NCBI GenBank assembly: GCA_021234535.1 | Contig: CM037840.1 | Coordinates: 22,251,059 to 22,315,058, forward strand | Source: Stichopus chloronotus | Taxonomy: Eukaryota; Echinodermata; Holothuroidea; Aspidochirotida; Stichopodidae | Direction: 5' to 3' | DNA: 64,000 nucleotides | Shown: piece after piece, positions 12,131 to 24,676 of the stretch | How positions within the stretch are numbered: the stretch's first letter is position 1 | Layout of the letters: each line of letters begins with the position of its first letter | Translations under genes and position numbers: made by a program | The notes under the pieces: generated by a model | Database searches by the model: none | Seen by the model: only the letters and a program-made list of their open reading frames with translations | What the model was told of the DNA's origin: nothing

Positions 12131-13501
12131 ATGGGGGGGGGGGTAATTTATTGTCCTAACGGCATGAACGATATGGTTTTTGATAGTTTTAATTATCTCT
12201 TTGTTTCACTGAATGGTAAAAAGAAGCAGTGCTTCTTAATGGGTGATTTCAATTGCAATCTGTTAAATTCATCAGATGAAAGACGTAATCAATTCATGAA
12301 CCTTTTACATTCTTACTCGTTTCACTGACTTCGTAGTCTTCCGACTAGAGTCACCGCCAATTCAGCCACACGTCTCGATGCAAGCTTTACGAATAGTCCA
12401 ACTATGGATGACTCCAGCCATTTTTAAAAACAAAACAAAGGTTGTAGAAGAAATATCTCCGTAATAGAACTATGGATATCTTACGTGATTACAAATGTTT
12501 CAGAAACCGTCTCACCTCATTTATCAGACATGCCAAGAAATCCTATTTTTATTCATATTTGGACAATACTAGCCATGATACTAAGAGTATGTGGAGCTCC
12601 ATCAATACCCTCCTGCATTGGTTCTGAACCAACCAACTCTCCTGATATGATTTCTCATCAGGGATCAGTATCTCTGATTCCTGCAAAAGTTAGGCCATAT
12701 CTTTAATGATTCATTTCACTACAATCGGTCAAAATACTCACCGTGAGATCCCTCACGGTCAACGGAGCTTTCACTCCTACCTAAATAGTCCTGTTCTTGA
12801 TTCTATTTTCATCAACCCGACTACACATGATGAGGTCCTAAAAATTATTTTATCCCTCAAACCATCTGCCTCTGGATTTGATGGAATCCCAGCAAATATT
12901 GTTAAACATGTTGCCAATTGTGTGTCGACACCAATCACTTATCTTTTCAATATGTCTTTTACCCAAAGTGCATTCCCTGCTTCCCTTAAGATTACTCGTA
13001 TTGTTCCTGTCTTTAAAAGTGGGGCAAAAGAATTCATAAGTAATTCTAGAAAATTTTCAAAAATTCATCGAAAATTTTAGAGAAAATCATGTTTAACAGA
13101 CTCTATTCATTCTTAATCAAGCATTCTTAATCTTTGCATGACTATCAGTTTGGGTTTCTTCCTGGTGGGTCAACCACTCACGCTATCCTAAGTTTTACCG
13201 ACAAAATTTTGGAAGCGTTTGAAAGAAAAACCATTTTGCATCTGGCACTTTTCTTGATCTTTCGAAAACCTCTGATACACTTGATCATAACATCGTACTC
13301 AATAAGCTTAGTTACTATGGAGTCCGAGGAACTGCAATTGATTGGTTTGGTAGCTACGTGAATGACCGTCATCAGTTTTTTTCTATCAATAATGTTAACT
13401 CTACTTCTTTGCCTGTCCCTTATGGCGTTCCACAGGACTCTGTTCTAGGACCCTTACTATTCATTATCTATGTTAATGATCTTTATGTAGCCAGTAATTA
13501 A
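12131..13501 (+). pseudogene. LINE fragment: endonuclease plus part of reverse transcriptase
   Basis: This is a decayed non-LTR retrotransposon of CR1/L2 type. The endonuclease C-terminal half is read from about 12143, with GDFN in CFLMGDFNCNLL near 12240 and, past an in-frame stop, PTRVTANSATRLD. A linker (FRNRLTSFIRHAKKS, about 12500) follows. Reverse transcriptase blocks then appear: SASGFDGIPANIVK, ITRIVPVFKSG, YQFGFLPGGSTTHAIL, DLSKTSDTLDH (first catalytic Asp region) and GVPQDSVLGPLLFIIYVNDL. The blocks lie in several frames with stops and shifts. The sequence stops before the YADD catalytic box, so it cannot be active. The 5' end and early endonuclease are missing; a G run (12133-12143) sits at the left edge. 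Confidence 0.9.
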
Positions 13502-14395
13502 TCGAAGCCCCTAGCTTCAATTCTTGGATTTACTCAGCTCGTCGTGTGATTTTTTTTCTTCTCATTTTCACCTGCGTTGGTGCCCAGGAATAGTTGCGTT
13601 ACTCGTTCCTGAGCACACAAGTATAACGGCAAATTCAACGCGAAGGTGAACAGTGACGCAGACATTTCTATTGTTTAATTAAGCGCTAATCGCCATTTTA
13701 ACCTGCTTGCAAGACCCCTTGAATTTTATCATAGTGTGTAACACAGTATCGACTTTCACTCAGGAAAAAATACGGGATTTGACTGATTGCTTCAAGTCGT
13801 TTCCACCTACCCAGCATTCTGTTCGTTGTAGCTTCAAATTGGCAATGACAGTGACATATGCGGCGAACGCGCAAGCTGTCCGGTAGTCGTACACTGTAGT
13901 AGTGATAACCACCATACTACGACCAACGATATGTTAGTGCGATCATTGTGTTCCTTCTTTTCACTTCGCTTCTGGTAGAAGTATCTTCAGTTTACCGCCA
14001 GAATCCGCTACTGGCGGAGTTTATAGGTTAATATATATGCAGGCATTACTTGGCATTTGTGAATTCACTGTTGTGGTGTTTCGTGTGCGTTCTCGGAGCC
14101 ATACCGTACACAATGTACGTGGCTCTAAGTGTTCTCCTTTGTTTAGCACGTGTTTTTCTTCTCACATTGTCTTCACCCGCCTTCGAAAGGTGAAAATTTT
14201 GAAGACTGTCGTTATTGCCTTCTGTTTTGTCTTTTGTCACTATATATAGTTAGCTTAACTGAAGAAAACTGAATGTAACCCCATGACGGATTATTTTCAC
14301 GGGAATCACTTACCACTTGGGAAATGCGATGGGGATCCCTGTTTCGAAATACGGTATCGAAAACACTTTGTCAATCAAATTTATAACATACGCTG

Positions 14396-14730
14396 ATACG
14401 GAAGCTTAGAAGGTATTCCCACAAAAGAAAATGACACTTTTCGTAAAATTGACATTTTCTCGACTTTCATTCAAGTCCTTAAAGAGTTGTCATTTTGTCA
14501 CGTTAGAGCATCACGTCAAAATGGGAAAATTTAGAAAAAAAAAAGTTATTTACCCTGATAAAGCATTTGTTTCAGTAGCAGAATGCTGAGTATTGTTATT
14601 TTGCTGGGTGTATAAGGAAAACCAAAATTACAAAGAACAAAATTCAGAAAATTGTCATTAAACTTAGGACATTTTGTGACTCGGAAAAGGGACATTTTTC
14701 TTTGCATTTTGGCACTTTATCACTTTCACA
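14396..14730. repeat. Foldback-related tract rich in GACATTTT words
   Basis: It starts with GATACGGAAGCTTAGAAGG, close to the terminus of the foldback at 19.57 kb (GATACGGAAGCTTAAAAG). It continues with recurring AATGACACTTTT, TTGACATTTTCTC, GTCATTTTGTCAC and GGACATTTTGTGAC. It is probably a relative or relic of that family; no matching right end was found. Confidence 0.45.
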
Positions 14731-15344
14731 TAATGCCTAAAGCACACTATGGTTGCTGCCATTGCTATATAATAATGAAAGGTAAATCAATGTTAATTGG
14801 ATCAAGTGTTAATTAAGGTTAGTCAACGCTAGAGGGTGCCTTAATAGTAGGATAATGCACGATCAGGTTAATGCAAGCGACGCAAGAATGCGCAGCCCGA
14901 GTTCATCCGGCAATAACATTAACCCATGAGAGTATTTTATATAGAGTCCAGGTCCATCGTTGATTAACATTGAAGTTCTTTCACACACATCGAGATTTTG
15001 ATGAAGAAGACTAAAACGAAAAGAAAAAACAAATTTGGTTCGTAAAGAACCATGTTTTCATTGCAAACGAACCCCAGACAAAAATAAACCCGATTCACAA
15101 CACGTCAACAATGTTTGTGTGCAAGTCACAACCTTTTTTTTTGTGTGGGATAGCTGATTCCAAACAGTTTCAATCCATGTTTTTATTGCATTCATTCGCC
15201 ACTGAAATTACTCTAAAACTGACTGTTTCACCCATAGTAAGAATCATTAATAATACACGGTCACATGACTCTAATGAGGCCTCATTCTTTCCAAGTATGA
15301 ATTAATTAAGGATACACTCATATGAAGTATATATGTTGTAAAAG

Positions 15345-15455
15345 TTCCATGGGGGATATCCACCTGTTTCGTATAGTCTTTCGTTTCAGTTTCTATTTCA
15401 TTGCCCCTCCCCCACCCCCGGCTCCCATGCAGACTAACCCTTCAAGATGTGAGGT
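15345..15455. repeat. Diverged duplicate of 21165-21260
   Basis: Shared words in order with 21165-21260: GATATCCACC, TTTCAGTTTCTATTT, CCCCTCC/ACCCCTCC, and CTAACCCTTCAAGA / CTAACCCTTTCAAGA. The same orientation and order suggest one old repeat or a segmental duplication. Confidence 0.6.
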
Positions 15456-15541
15456 TTTGTGTTTTTTTTTTTCATTGTGATGATGAACAGCTTTTCACTT
15501 GTGCAATAAGCACAGCTATAGCCATTTCTATATCTATATTC

Positions 15542-15563
15542 ATATATATATATATATATATAT
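15542..15563. repeat. AT dinucleotide microsatellite
   Basis: An uninterrupted alternating A/T run of about 22 bases. Confidence 0.9.
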
Positions 15564-15564
15564 A

Positions 15565-16340
15565 GAAACCTAACAAACATTTGAAAAACGAAAAGCAAAA
15601 ATTGTGTCTGTTTTCAAAATTAGTGGAAAAATGTCAAAAATGAAAACCAAAATGTTCTGTTTTGCTTTCAAAATCTTAAAAAAGTTAGATGAAAGAAAAG
15701 CAAAAATTTGTTGCCGTTTTGAAAATTTATCTAAACAAACTTAAAATGAAATTTAAATTTAAAGTAAAAAAAATCTTTGTTTTTAAAACTGAAGCATCAA
15801 AACCACTTTCGAAGAAAAGTCCGATATCTCAGCTGAGAGTGCTTCACGTTAAACCTTACCATACGAGCGACACTAGTTGCCCTAAACATCCCACGTCTCA
15901 ATACAAATATAAATTCAAATTTTGTTGTAATTCCTTTTCATAGAGAAAGGGATCTTAAAAGCTCAGGATGAAAATCTACTTTGCCAATTTTATCCCCATT
16001 TGGGAGAAGAAGAATCAAAAGTATAAACCTTTTCTATAATTACGGAATTTCTTCATGAGAAATATTTGCATTTTAATTTTTTTAAACAAAAACCACTTTT
16101 TAATTCCTGTTTATACATTTTGAAATATATTTTTGAAAAATATTTTGGTTCTACAATTTTGAAAATCAAAAAATACTATTTGGTTTTTGTTTCTAAATCA
16201 TTTGTTTTTGTTCTCAATCATTTAAATAAATGTTTGTTTTCGGTTCTTAATTTTTTCGTAGTCTTTTGTAAATTTTACGTTTTCGTTAATTTTTGTAAAA
16301 CTTTTAGATATGCACGAAAACTTCTTTGTCTTGGGGTTTA
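15565..16340. repeat. A-rich / T-rich possible foldback
   Basis: The left arm (to about 15800) is A-rich with GAAAAGCAAAAATT and GAAAACCAAAATG words. The right arm (about 16066-16340) is T-rich with their approximate complements (TTTGGTTTTTGTTTC, TTTGTTTTTGTTCTC). This suggests imperfect inverted arms around a less biased core. Frames through it are low-complexity K/F-rich and are not considered genes. Confidence 0.35.
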
Positions 16341-16803
16341 AGTTTTTAATTTTGAGTGCATGCTATTTTTCTGCTTGGCTGTATTTAATCTTGACAGAGC
16401 TGCCTGGTGCGGAGAAATCCTAAGCTTTGTAGGTCTCTGGGCTAGCATTATACGATATCGCAGCTTGATCTTAATATTTAAAGTGGTAGAGCACTATCAT
16501 TTATATTTCTGGAAAACCTGGTGCACTAACTGATATATTCGTGTGAACAGAATGTACTCATTTGGGACGAGCTGTCTTGGCCCATACTGCAGGGCTGTAT
16601 GTTTTATAGGTTTGGCTCATCTGTTGCGAATAAACGAGGGAGGCGTGAAAGTAGCGGGGAAGGTGGTAGAATGACGAACTCAAAAATTACTACGTGGCAA
16701 ATATGTAAGGTTGATGTTGCTACAATCTCGGTGGGATTTTAGAGCTTACAAATAAATGAACCGTATTCGCACAATAACTCGCCTATATAACCACAACTGT
16801 CAG

Positions 16804-16925
16804 GCACTGTGCAGGTCTCTGCGACTGCGCAGGTGTTGGGAAAGACTGCAGGTCTTGGGCAGCACAGCCGGTTTCTAGCGCCGCGCAGACATCGGGCAGC
16901 GCTGCAGGTGATGAGCCGTTCTCCA
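16804..16925. repeat. GC-rich ~19-bp imperfect minisatellite
   Basis: About six imperfect units such as CTGCGCAGGTGTTGGGAAAG, CTGCAGGTCTTGGGCAGCA and CGCGCAGACATCGGGCAGCG follow one another. It is a GC-rich island in AT-rich surroundings. Confidence 0.6.
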
Positions 16926-17043
16926 GTTGTTGGGTAGGGCAGGTGTACCGTAATCGTCTTTGGACTTGAATTCGGAAGGAAACCGCACCAACAATTTCAC
17001 TGCAGATCCTCTCATTGCATGCAACCTAAAATGATCATATTTA

Positions 17044-17912
17044 CAAGGTTACTAAGTCCGTAGCTCAAATCGTTGGTGTTTTGAATAAATTAAAATATTA
17101 CATCCCTGCTTGTACGTTATTAACTATACCTATAATGCTTTAATATCACCTCATCTTACGTACAGTATCCTTTTGGGGCAATACGTTACCCACACATACC
17201 AATAAACTGTTTATTCTACAAAAGTGGACTGTCCGAATTATTTTCAGTGTTTCACGATATGCTCATATCCTTCCACTCTTTCATTTTCATAATATACTAA
17301 CCCTTTGGTGATCACTGCCACCGTCAGTTATATAGGCACAGTACTGGTCAACTCCCTCAAGGTTTCCATTCTTTCATTTTCTCAGGCTAATAAGCAACAT
17401 GATCATAATATCATACTCGGGGAAGAGATAATCTTTTTCATCCCTATACACAAGAACAATTTATTGCCCACCAACATGTAAAAAGTAATGGGGTAGCTTT
17501 CTGGAATTCCCTTGACTACAGCATTAGAAATGCACCCAATATTTATTGATTTAAGAAATATTTAAAGGCATCTATTTTATCAACGAGGAAAATTTCAACT
17601 ATTTTTCAGTTAACACACTGTCAAATTCTAATTTCCAGATTTATTATACGATCTATATTCCAGTTGACTTAATAAGGGGGTCACAAACACTATATCTTAT
17701 GCTTTTCTCCTTGATTCTATGCTCTACTTAATTCAAGGACCAGATTAGAAAAGTTTAATAGTTTCATCTGGTTCCTTTTTCTTTCGTCTTGATTCATTCA
17801 TATATTGTCACCTGTGTTTTCCTCCTTTTGTATTGTGTTTAATTTTTGTATATGAATTCCGTATGTAAATTTCGATTGTCTTTTATGACAAATGAAATAA
17901 ACAACAGCAACA
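17044..17912 (+). pseudogene. LINE 3' end: reverse transcriptase C-terminal region and tail
   Basis: From 17044 the plus strand encodes VGVLNKLKYYIPACTLLT and then, with stops and shifts, VSFWGNTLPTHTNKLFILQK and RIIFSVSRYAHILPLFHFHN. This is the familiar segment after the catalytic box in CR1/L2-like LINEs (leucine-rich run, xWGN, then FILQKxxxRII). The reading dies out around 17.6 kb. The untranslated end closes with GACAAATGAAATAAAC and a short CAA-rich tail (17895-17912), as LINE 3' ends do. It has the same strand and order as the fragment at 12.1-13.5 kb, so it could be the other end of the same copy or a separate insertion of the same clade. Confidence 0.82.
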
Positions 17913-17929
17913 ACAAGACTCCTGCTCGC

Positions 17930-19560
17930 TATTTTTTTTTTTTTTTTTGTAATACTGATAGTCAATGGAGACATATGTAAACCTGTAAACACTGGCATTA
18001 TCGGTGTTCAGCCAGATGTCGGCCCAGTGCCAGACGATAACCATCAGATTTCCGGTCAGTAGCAAGACTGGTAGTTTAATCGTCATGAAGGGCCCGGCCA
18101 ACATCTGCACGGGACCAGTCCGGCACCGATACTGACCCGACGCCCGGTAGATGATATGTCCGATGTCCGATCGGACATTGTCGAGACATCAGGCGTTGTA
18201 GGACTTTCTGATGCCCAACGTCGGGATTCATTTTACTGACTTCCGAGCTAAAATGGATCCGATTGAAGCAAATTGTGACTCCAGGAACAGTGGAGACCTT
18301 AAAATCTGTCCTACAGACGGCACTCTCTCCAGCCTTTTATGTCACAGTAGATTGTGTCCTATATCGTCTTGAGTTTAATACTGGAACCTCCGTGAGTTTC
18401 TGTGGTGTTTCAATCGTCAGCACCACAAACTTGATCTGCTGGAAGTTCAACGTGTCCTAGAAGACTAATCACTATAACTGCAACAGAACCTGTGTGACAG
18501 CAAATAGTTTCCATTGTCAAAGAGACGGATTTTCCGTCCGAACAGACAGCGGTCAGCAGACGCTATTGTTTCAAGAGGAATTACTTTACCAAATCTGTAT
18601 GAATATTATGAGTGATAAAAACAATGAGTGGAAATTTATAGCTCCTTAAGCTTACAAAGTATGTAGGCCTACAATCGGGTGTTCAGAGTTACCAGCGTTA
18701 GCATCAGGTTCAGTAGTTTAATCTAGCATGGTTGTCTAAAAGCATCATATAAATACTCATGGAATGTATGAACATCTAGTAACACAGTGAGTTGCTAGTG
18801 TAAAGTGGAACGAGGTAGTATTGTAAAACGTTATCGAGCAAATTTAGCTATCTCAAAACGATTTTTCTTGTTGTTTTTTTTTTTTTTTTTGTTTCTTTTC
18901 TTTCTTTCTTTTTTTTTTGACGGAGACAATGAAAATTAAATTGTTATCTGCAACGTCTTTTCGTAGCAATGGGTTTGCTCTTGTCCTTGCATATCATCGC
19001 GGCAGTGAAATTGATTTCGCACAGCGATCTTAGACTTCAATGAAGATGGCTTTTGGGTCAATTCGCCGTGTTATTTTTGTTAATGGGTGAAAGATGAACT
19101 GAGGTTAATATCTTCTTTCTACTGTAGCCATGTATTCAACTGTGTATAGGTCATTAAGATCATTACACATTTCAAGCTGGAAGTTGCTTAGGTAACTAAA
19201 TAGAAAAATAAGCCCAGTGACACTATGGTGATTTGTAGAACGATTTCTTTTACCACCATATTGTTTTGCATGGGTACGTGCACAAAACATTTCTAGATAC
19301 CGGACGAATTCAAGTTCCCTGTTGTGTCCGGCCGGACGAGAAATACTGTTCAACGGACTTTATCCCTATGAATTATCGATCCTGGAACAACCTGACACTA
19401 ACCGCACGCTATGTATTGTCACACTGGCTCCTTCCCAGAATACAACCCGAAAGGAGACATGCAGGCACGGAGACTGCAGTATCAAAGCCGAGGTTATTAC
19501 CGTGGGGATTCCCCTATTACGAAATCCGCACACACACGCATTCGTGAACGTCATTTTCAG
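17930..19560. other. Non-coding stretch with CCGG-rich and poly-T tracts
   Basis: No gene supported. A T run lies at 17932-17948. A stretch with unusual GC at 18010-18240 has words such as CAGTCCGGCACCGATACTG and GATGTCCGATCGGACATTG, similar in style to 43.4-43.7 kb and probably a decayed DNA element. A T/CTTT-rich tract covers 18872-18918. Confidence 0.45.
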
Positions 19561-19567
19561 CATGATA

Positions 19568-20503
19568 CGGAAGCTTAAAAGTGCCATGAAGATAAGTAGA
19601 TCTTTGCCCCATAAGTTGACAATTTTCAGCAAAATGTTTATATACAGAACGAGATAATATCTCATCAAAAAACAGAAAAATGATCAATTGTTCAGTTGTG
19701 TGTTATCTTAACAACTCAACATTTTTCCTCAAAATGTTAACTTGTTTCCTTCCTTCTTAGCGAGGAATTCAACATTTTTTGAAGAATGTTCTTATAACAA
19801 CTTGTCACATCCTGTCAATTGAACAATTTTCTGCAAAATGCCCGAATGACAACTTATTATATCTTGCCATTTCATCAATTTTCTGCAAAATGTCCACTTG
19901 TTCTCTTCCCAAACCAGAAATAGAAATCACAGCATGAGATAAGTTGCTATTTGAAATTTTGGCAAATTGATTAATTGTTCACTTAGGAAGATATGAACAA
20001 GTTAAAACTCTGCAGAAAATTGTTTAGTTGTTCACTTAAAAAGAATTTGATAAAGTCAACATTTTGCAGAAAATTGTTGAATTGACAGGATGTAATAAGT
20101 TGTCATTTCAACATTTTGCAGAAAAATGTTTAATTGCTCATTCAGAAAAGAAGTGAACAAGTCAAATTTTGCAGAAAATTGTTGAGTTGAAAAGGGACGA
20201 TAAGTTGTCATTTAAACATTTTGCCGACGGAAAATTGTTGAAATGCTCACTTAGTCAAAAAGTGAACAAGTGGACATTTTGCAGCAAATTGTTGAAATGA
20301 CAAGATATGACAAACTGTCATTTGAACAATTTGTAGAAAATTGTTTAATAGTTCAAATAACATACCTAAACAATTGATCATGTTTCCTTTTTTTGTTGCT
20401 ATATTTTCTTGTTATCTAGACATTTTGCAGAAAATTGCCAAGTTACGAGGCAAAGATATTCTTATTTGGATGGCACTTTTAAGCTTCCGTACCATGAATA
20501 CCA
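19568..20503. mobile_element. Foldback element with ~52-bp subrepeats
   Basis: The ends are inverted repeats: ACGGAAGCTTAAAAGTGCCAT at the left is matched by its reverse complement at about 20470-20500, and the match continues inward (ATCTTTGCC, AATTTTC-GCAAAATG) for roughly 75 bases. Inside, the right arm repeats the word ATTTTGCAGAAAATTGTT at 20012, 20066, 20118, 20171, 20223, 20281, 20333 and 20427, mostly 52-58 bases apart. The left arm carries the reverse complement (AATTTTCTGCAAAATG) several times. Orientation flips near 19.93-19.99 kb. This is the architecture of foldback transposons. No protein is encoded, and no clean target duplication was found. Confidence 0.8.
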
Positions 20504-20639
20504 TGATAGTTTCAGCCGTACATAAATACATACGGCAGCGCAGGAGGGACATTCAAAGAAAAGTTAATTATCTCGGCAAAAATATTATTTATTAATATTT
20601 TTATACTAGTTACTATTTTACTTTATTTACTTTCGGATA

Positions 20640-20800
20640 TTTTGTCGGAGTACTCGTTAAAATGATAAAAATCTGGAATTTGTCATTTCCGAAACTAAAT
20701 TTGAATTTCCCCAAAATGACTGTGTTTCGAATCCAGCCATTTTGACGAGTTGTGTCATCGCTGCAAAATGACAATTTTGATGTTATGTAGTAAAATATGT
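20640..20800. repeat. GTCATTTTG-rich tract
   Basis: Words such as TTTGTCATTTCCGAAAC, CCAAAATGACTG, GCCATTTTGACGAG and GCAAAATGACAATTTTG echo the tract at 14.4-14.7 kb and the foldback next door. Probably a related relic. Confidence 0.4.
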
Positions 20801-23800
20801 ATACTTCGCATTCAGGTTGCAGCCCTTTTTCATCTGTATTTGTATTGAATATGCACCATAGAAATAAGTGCTTTTATGATTGGCATTGAGAACGGAACAA
20901 AATGTGGCAGAAATGTATTCAAAGAAGAGTGGGGGGTCGGGCTCCAGAACAAAGTCACTGTTAGTCATATTTATTAATAATATAAAGCCCGATGCAAAGC
21001 GAATTACGCTGTTCAGGCTCTCCTCACGCTACATAATAAGTAAACCTTAAGGACTTTTTTTTTTCTGAAGCACACTATGTATAGTTTTGGTTAAATTTTC
21101 CGTTGTTGCTAAATTAGCTGCATTCATACGATATGAGTGATACCATAGGGCTTGACTGTAATAGATCCATGATGATATCCACCAGTTTTATGATAGTTTT
21201 ATTTTCAGTTTCTATTTTAGAGTCCACCCCTCCTTCACCACTGTCTAACCCTTTCAAGACGGACACAAAGAAAACAGGATTCTTTTAATCGTAATTGAGT
21301 GGCACAACAAGAGGCCCATAGGAATACTTGTCCCCTTTCACATCTTCTTTCTTAGGAACCGGCGAATATTTTCATCATTGTTTTTTTTTTACATTTGGAT
21401 TTTGAAAGTTTAAACGCAAAGTGAAAACGATTTGAAAATCTAGAAAGTTTAGTGTGTATAATAAGCAAAAATAATAAAATTGTGAGATTTCACAGGGAGC
21501 ACCCATGGAAGTTAAGTGACGACATAGAGAGGGACGACATAGGTGGAGCGAGAGCCAAGAAATTTGCGAAGTATGTCAGCTGTGACTGCCGAAAAATTCA
21601 GAACATAAAATATATACTGATCTCACAGCGACCTTGTGAAAGTTTTTTTTTTTTTTATTGGTGCACCGACGTTGTGCAAATCTCATATCTTCATGAGCGT
21701 TCTAACTGGGAGAGCGCCTTCAGTTAGGCTTTTTGGTTAATTTGGAATTTCCCGAAGGTTGCAAATTTTAATGGCACCTCCATGTTTGTGATGGTAGGCT
21801 GTCGTAAGAGGAGGTGTTGAAATGATTTTACAAACAGGTATGTTTGATTTCGTCACATCAAATACAACCAAGAGCGACGTATAAACGATTTCGTTTGAAA
21901 TAACAACTCCATAAAGAACACAGAGCATCAATTACGACCAATACGGCATGTCTATGTACGGAACACTTTCCGTGTGGCTGGATTTGCCAAGTATCGATCT
22001 CTATCAAAGTCGTTATCTATCCTCTATATCTGTTGCACAAAAATATTTCTTTCGAATAATTATTTGTTAATTAATGGCAATATAGAACAAAGAAAAGAAA
22101 AAAAAATGATATGCCGATGATACCCATACACTCTACCAATTCATACATCCGGGGCAGGTAAAACGGGCACAACTGATTTTTTTTAAATAATGGACCTTTT
22201 GATTTTTTGATGAAAATTCACAATGCATTTTGTTCAATAACACTGTCTTTCTATGTAGCCTACATGTTAGATTAACCCATTCACACCCACCAACCCCATA
22301 AAGTACTTTGAACCCAGTGACGCTAACTGAGATAATTATTTTGAAATTAACGATTCTTGGTAAAAGTTAGTCATTTCATATCTAATGTCTTTGACTATAT
22401 TGTGGCTTAAACAAGTCAACTGGTTTGTAAAACATTAATTTTTTCTTTCTTTTTTGGATTTAGTATATACTTTTCTTCTCAAAATTTGTTATGAAGTTCT
22501 TGATGCGTTGAAATTGTGGAAATTTCCTGATCAAACGACCGGAGTATGAAATTTTTCAATTAAAAGGTACCTTGCACATGCAGGACGAAATACTATTTGT
22601 ATATCACAACTTACCTAATTTAGAAATTATGATAATTTGTTGATTACGATACATTTTGATAACTTCATATATACAAAACCATGGACTACCGTATTGTATG
22701 TGAAAACTATGAGCACATATAAACTTACACTTGTGTAACCCCCACACTTTTTTCCTTTTATTGATTAATGTCTCTCCCTCTTTCTTTTTTATCTATCCTT
22801 TGCACGCTGTGTGATTTGATACGAAAAGATTAGTGACGTCTCTATTTAACAACAACTTAACCGCCTGCAGAATGCGTAATTATTATCATTTTTTTTAAAT
22901 TAATGCTCATGTGGTTACGTCCATTCAAAGCAGACAAATTGATATAGAATGTATTTCTCAACCACTAACATGCATGCAAACTATGCTAATTGACTTTCCT
23001 ACGATGACTTCGAACCGATGGATGACGGATTGATTTCAGAAAATTTTCTGTGTAGGGGTTGCCAATCATATAATTCGATAATACAAAGTCTCCAGATTTC
23101 GACTTCATTTCCCAACAAGGACGTTACATAAGTTTTTTGTTTGTTTTAGTTGCTACAATATGTTGAAACGATGGCTAAGAAGGGGTACAAATATCCGTCA
23201 GCTTGTAAGCTGTTATCCTGATCCTGATATTTTGTTCTGAAGTGAAAACAAAATGTCAAGATAACTCAAAAGCTTGAACATGAAATACATTGAACAAGTG
23301 CTCACAATGCTTGTAAGATCTTGGTTATACGATAGGTGATGAATTGGATATATTTAGCAACTGTTCACGATTGTATTTTTTTTATTTGTTACTTAATTTG
23401 ATCGCTATTTGACACAATATTAGCGAAATATCGAAGCAAAATGTCGAAATATCGACCAGAAGAAGTCGAAACATCGAAATCTCGAATGCCCCTTCAGGGC
23501 CACGGTAGTTATCGGTCGCTTCGCTACTTACATTGGAGATATTCTGAAAGGAATTCCCCGTGTTGCTCAATAGTAAATACGTTTAAGTATTTATTATATA
23601 TTATTTTATGTATTATATATTACTTATTATATACGGGGCAGTACGGAGGACTATAATTGCCGTAGATCGAAAGAAACAGCAAATTGCAAGATGATTATGC
23701 TTTAGATTTGGCCATCAGGTGAAAACATGCATGTTTATGCCGAAGAACCTAAATACGTCTATTTATTTCTCTGTTGTCACAATTTAACGGGGAAAGGTAT

Positions 23801-24676
23801 TCTTGAGTAGTAAATTTTACAAAATACTAGAATGATATCACTGTGGAACATCCCAAAGTTTTTGGTCAGAGGACACAAAAGTGTCAATTCATAAATATTT
23901 AAAAGAAATGTTGGATTACTGATCTGTTTGTAATGCCTGAATGACAAAATAATCTTAGAAATTATCTTTGAGAAATTACATGTTAAAAATGTCATTATGC
24001 TGTTACAAACTGCGTCCCTTTTCATTTATTTATTTATTTATTTATTTATTTTTTAAGTTTCCTAAGTTTTAAAAAATCTTGCCGCTTAATATGTTTTCTG
24101 TAAGGATAGTCAACTCATCATTTATCCAGCAAATATCCAAGTGCTAAGTTTTGAATACCTTGAAAACAGAAGTAACTTGTATTTTATCAATTAGAACAAT
24201 GTGCAGGCCCAAAAGAACGAGTTTCTTCATGTTGTTACGTAATTGATTTGTCATACGATGGCACTTATGCAGTTTGAGAACATGTAGGCTATGGTTCGAA
24301 ATTTCCGTCAAAGAGATCAACGGCCGTCGCAAAGTGTCGTCGTAAATGGGCCTAAAATGTCAAGTGCATGTTATTGCCCACGGTCTGTTGATTGTGAATC
24401 GTATATTGTAAACGACACGTGGTGACGCAATGTTTGCTCTCCCATTACGAAAATTAGACATTCCAGTTGATCTGAGAATAAAACGCTGAATAATCAACTG
24501 AATTTATTGGATGTTTCAAGTGTATCATTTGAATTTGAACTTCTGTTTTCGAAGCGCCAACACCGGTCGGTTGCTTACCGAAAAGTTATGAACAATGAAC
24601 AGCAGGAATCGGCCACACTTCGTGGTCTGGTCCATTTTCAATCCAACAGATTTTACCTCCTTCAAGAAGATTTTAA
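20801..24676. other. Non-coding stretch
   Basis: No gene supported. It includes the duplicate at 21165-21260 (see 15345-15455), a T run at 21643-21656, repeated TCGAAATATCGA-like words at 23430-23490, a TAT-rich run near 23585-23635, and an (ATTT)n microsatellite at 24024-24051. Confidence 0.5.
24024..24051. repeat. (ATTT)n microsatellite
   Basis: Seven uninterrupted tetranucleotide units. Confidence 0.9.

Larger units (their letters stand above)
13502..17043. other. Non-coding stretch between two LINE parts
   Basis: No gene is supported. It contains a GTCATTTTG-rich tract (14390-14730), a TA microsatellite, an A-rich then T-rich possible foldback (15565-16340), and a GC-rich minisatellite (16804-16925). 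It may be sequence inserted into the LINE, but about 100 codons of reverse transcriptase are also missing at the join, so simple insertion does not explain it. Confidence 0.45.

Noticed and set aside
16066..16341. 91-residue Phe/Lys-rich plus-strand frame
   Set aside because: It is a low-complexity translation of the T-rich arm of a probable foldback.
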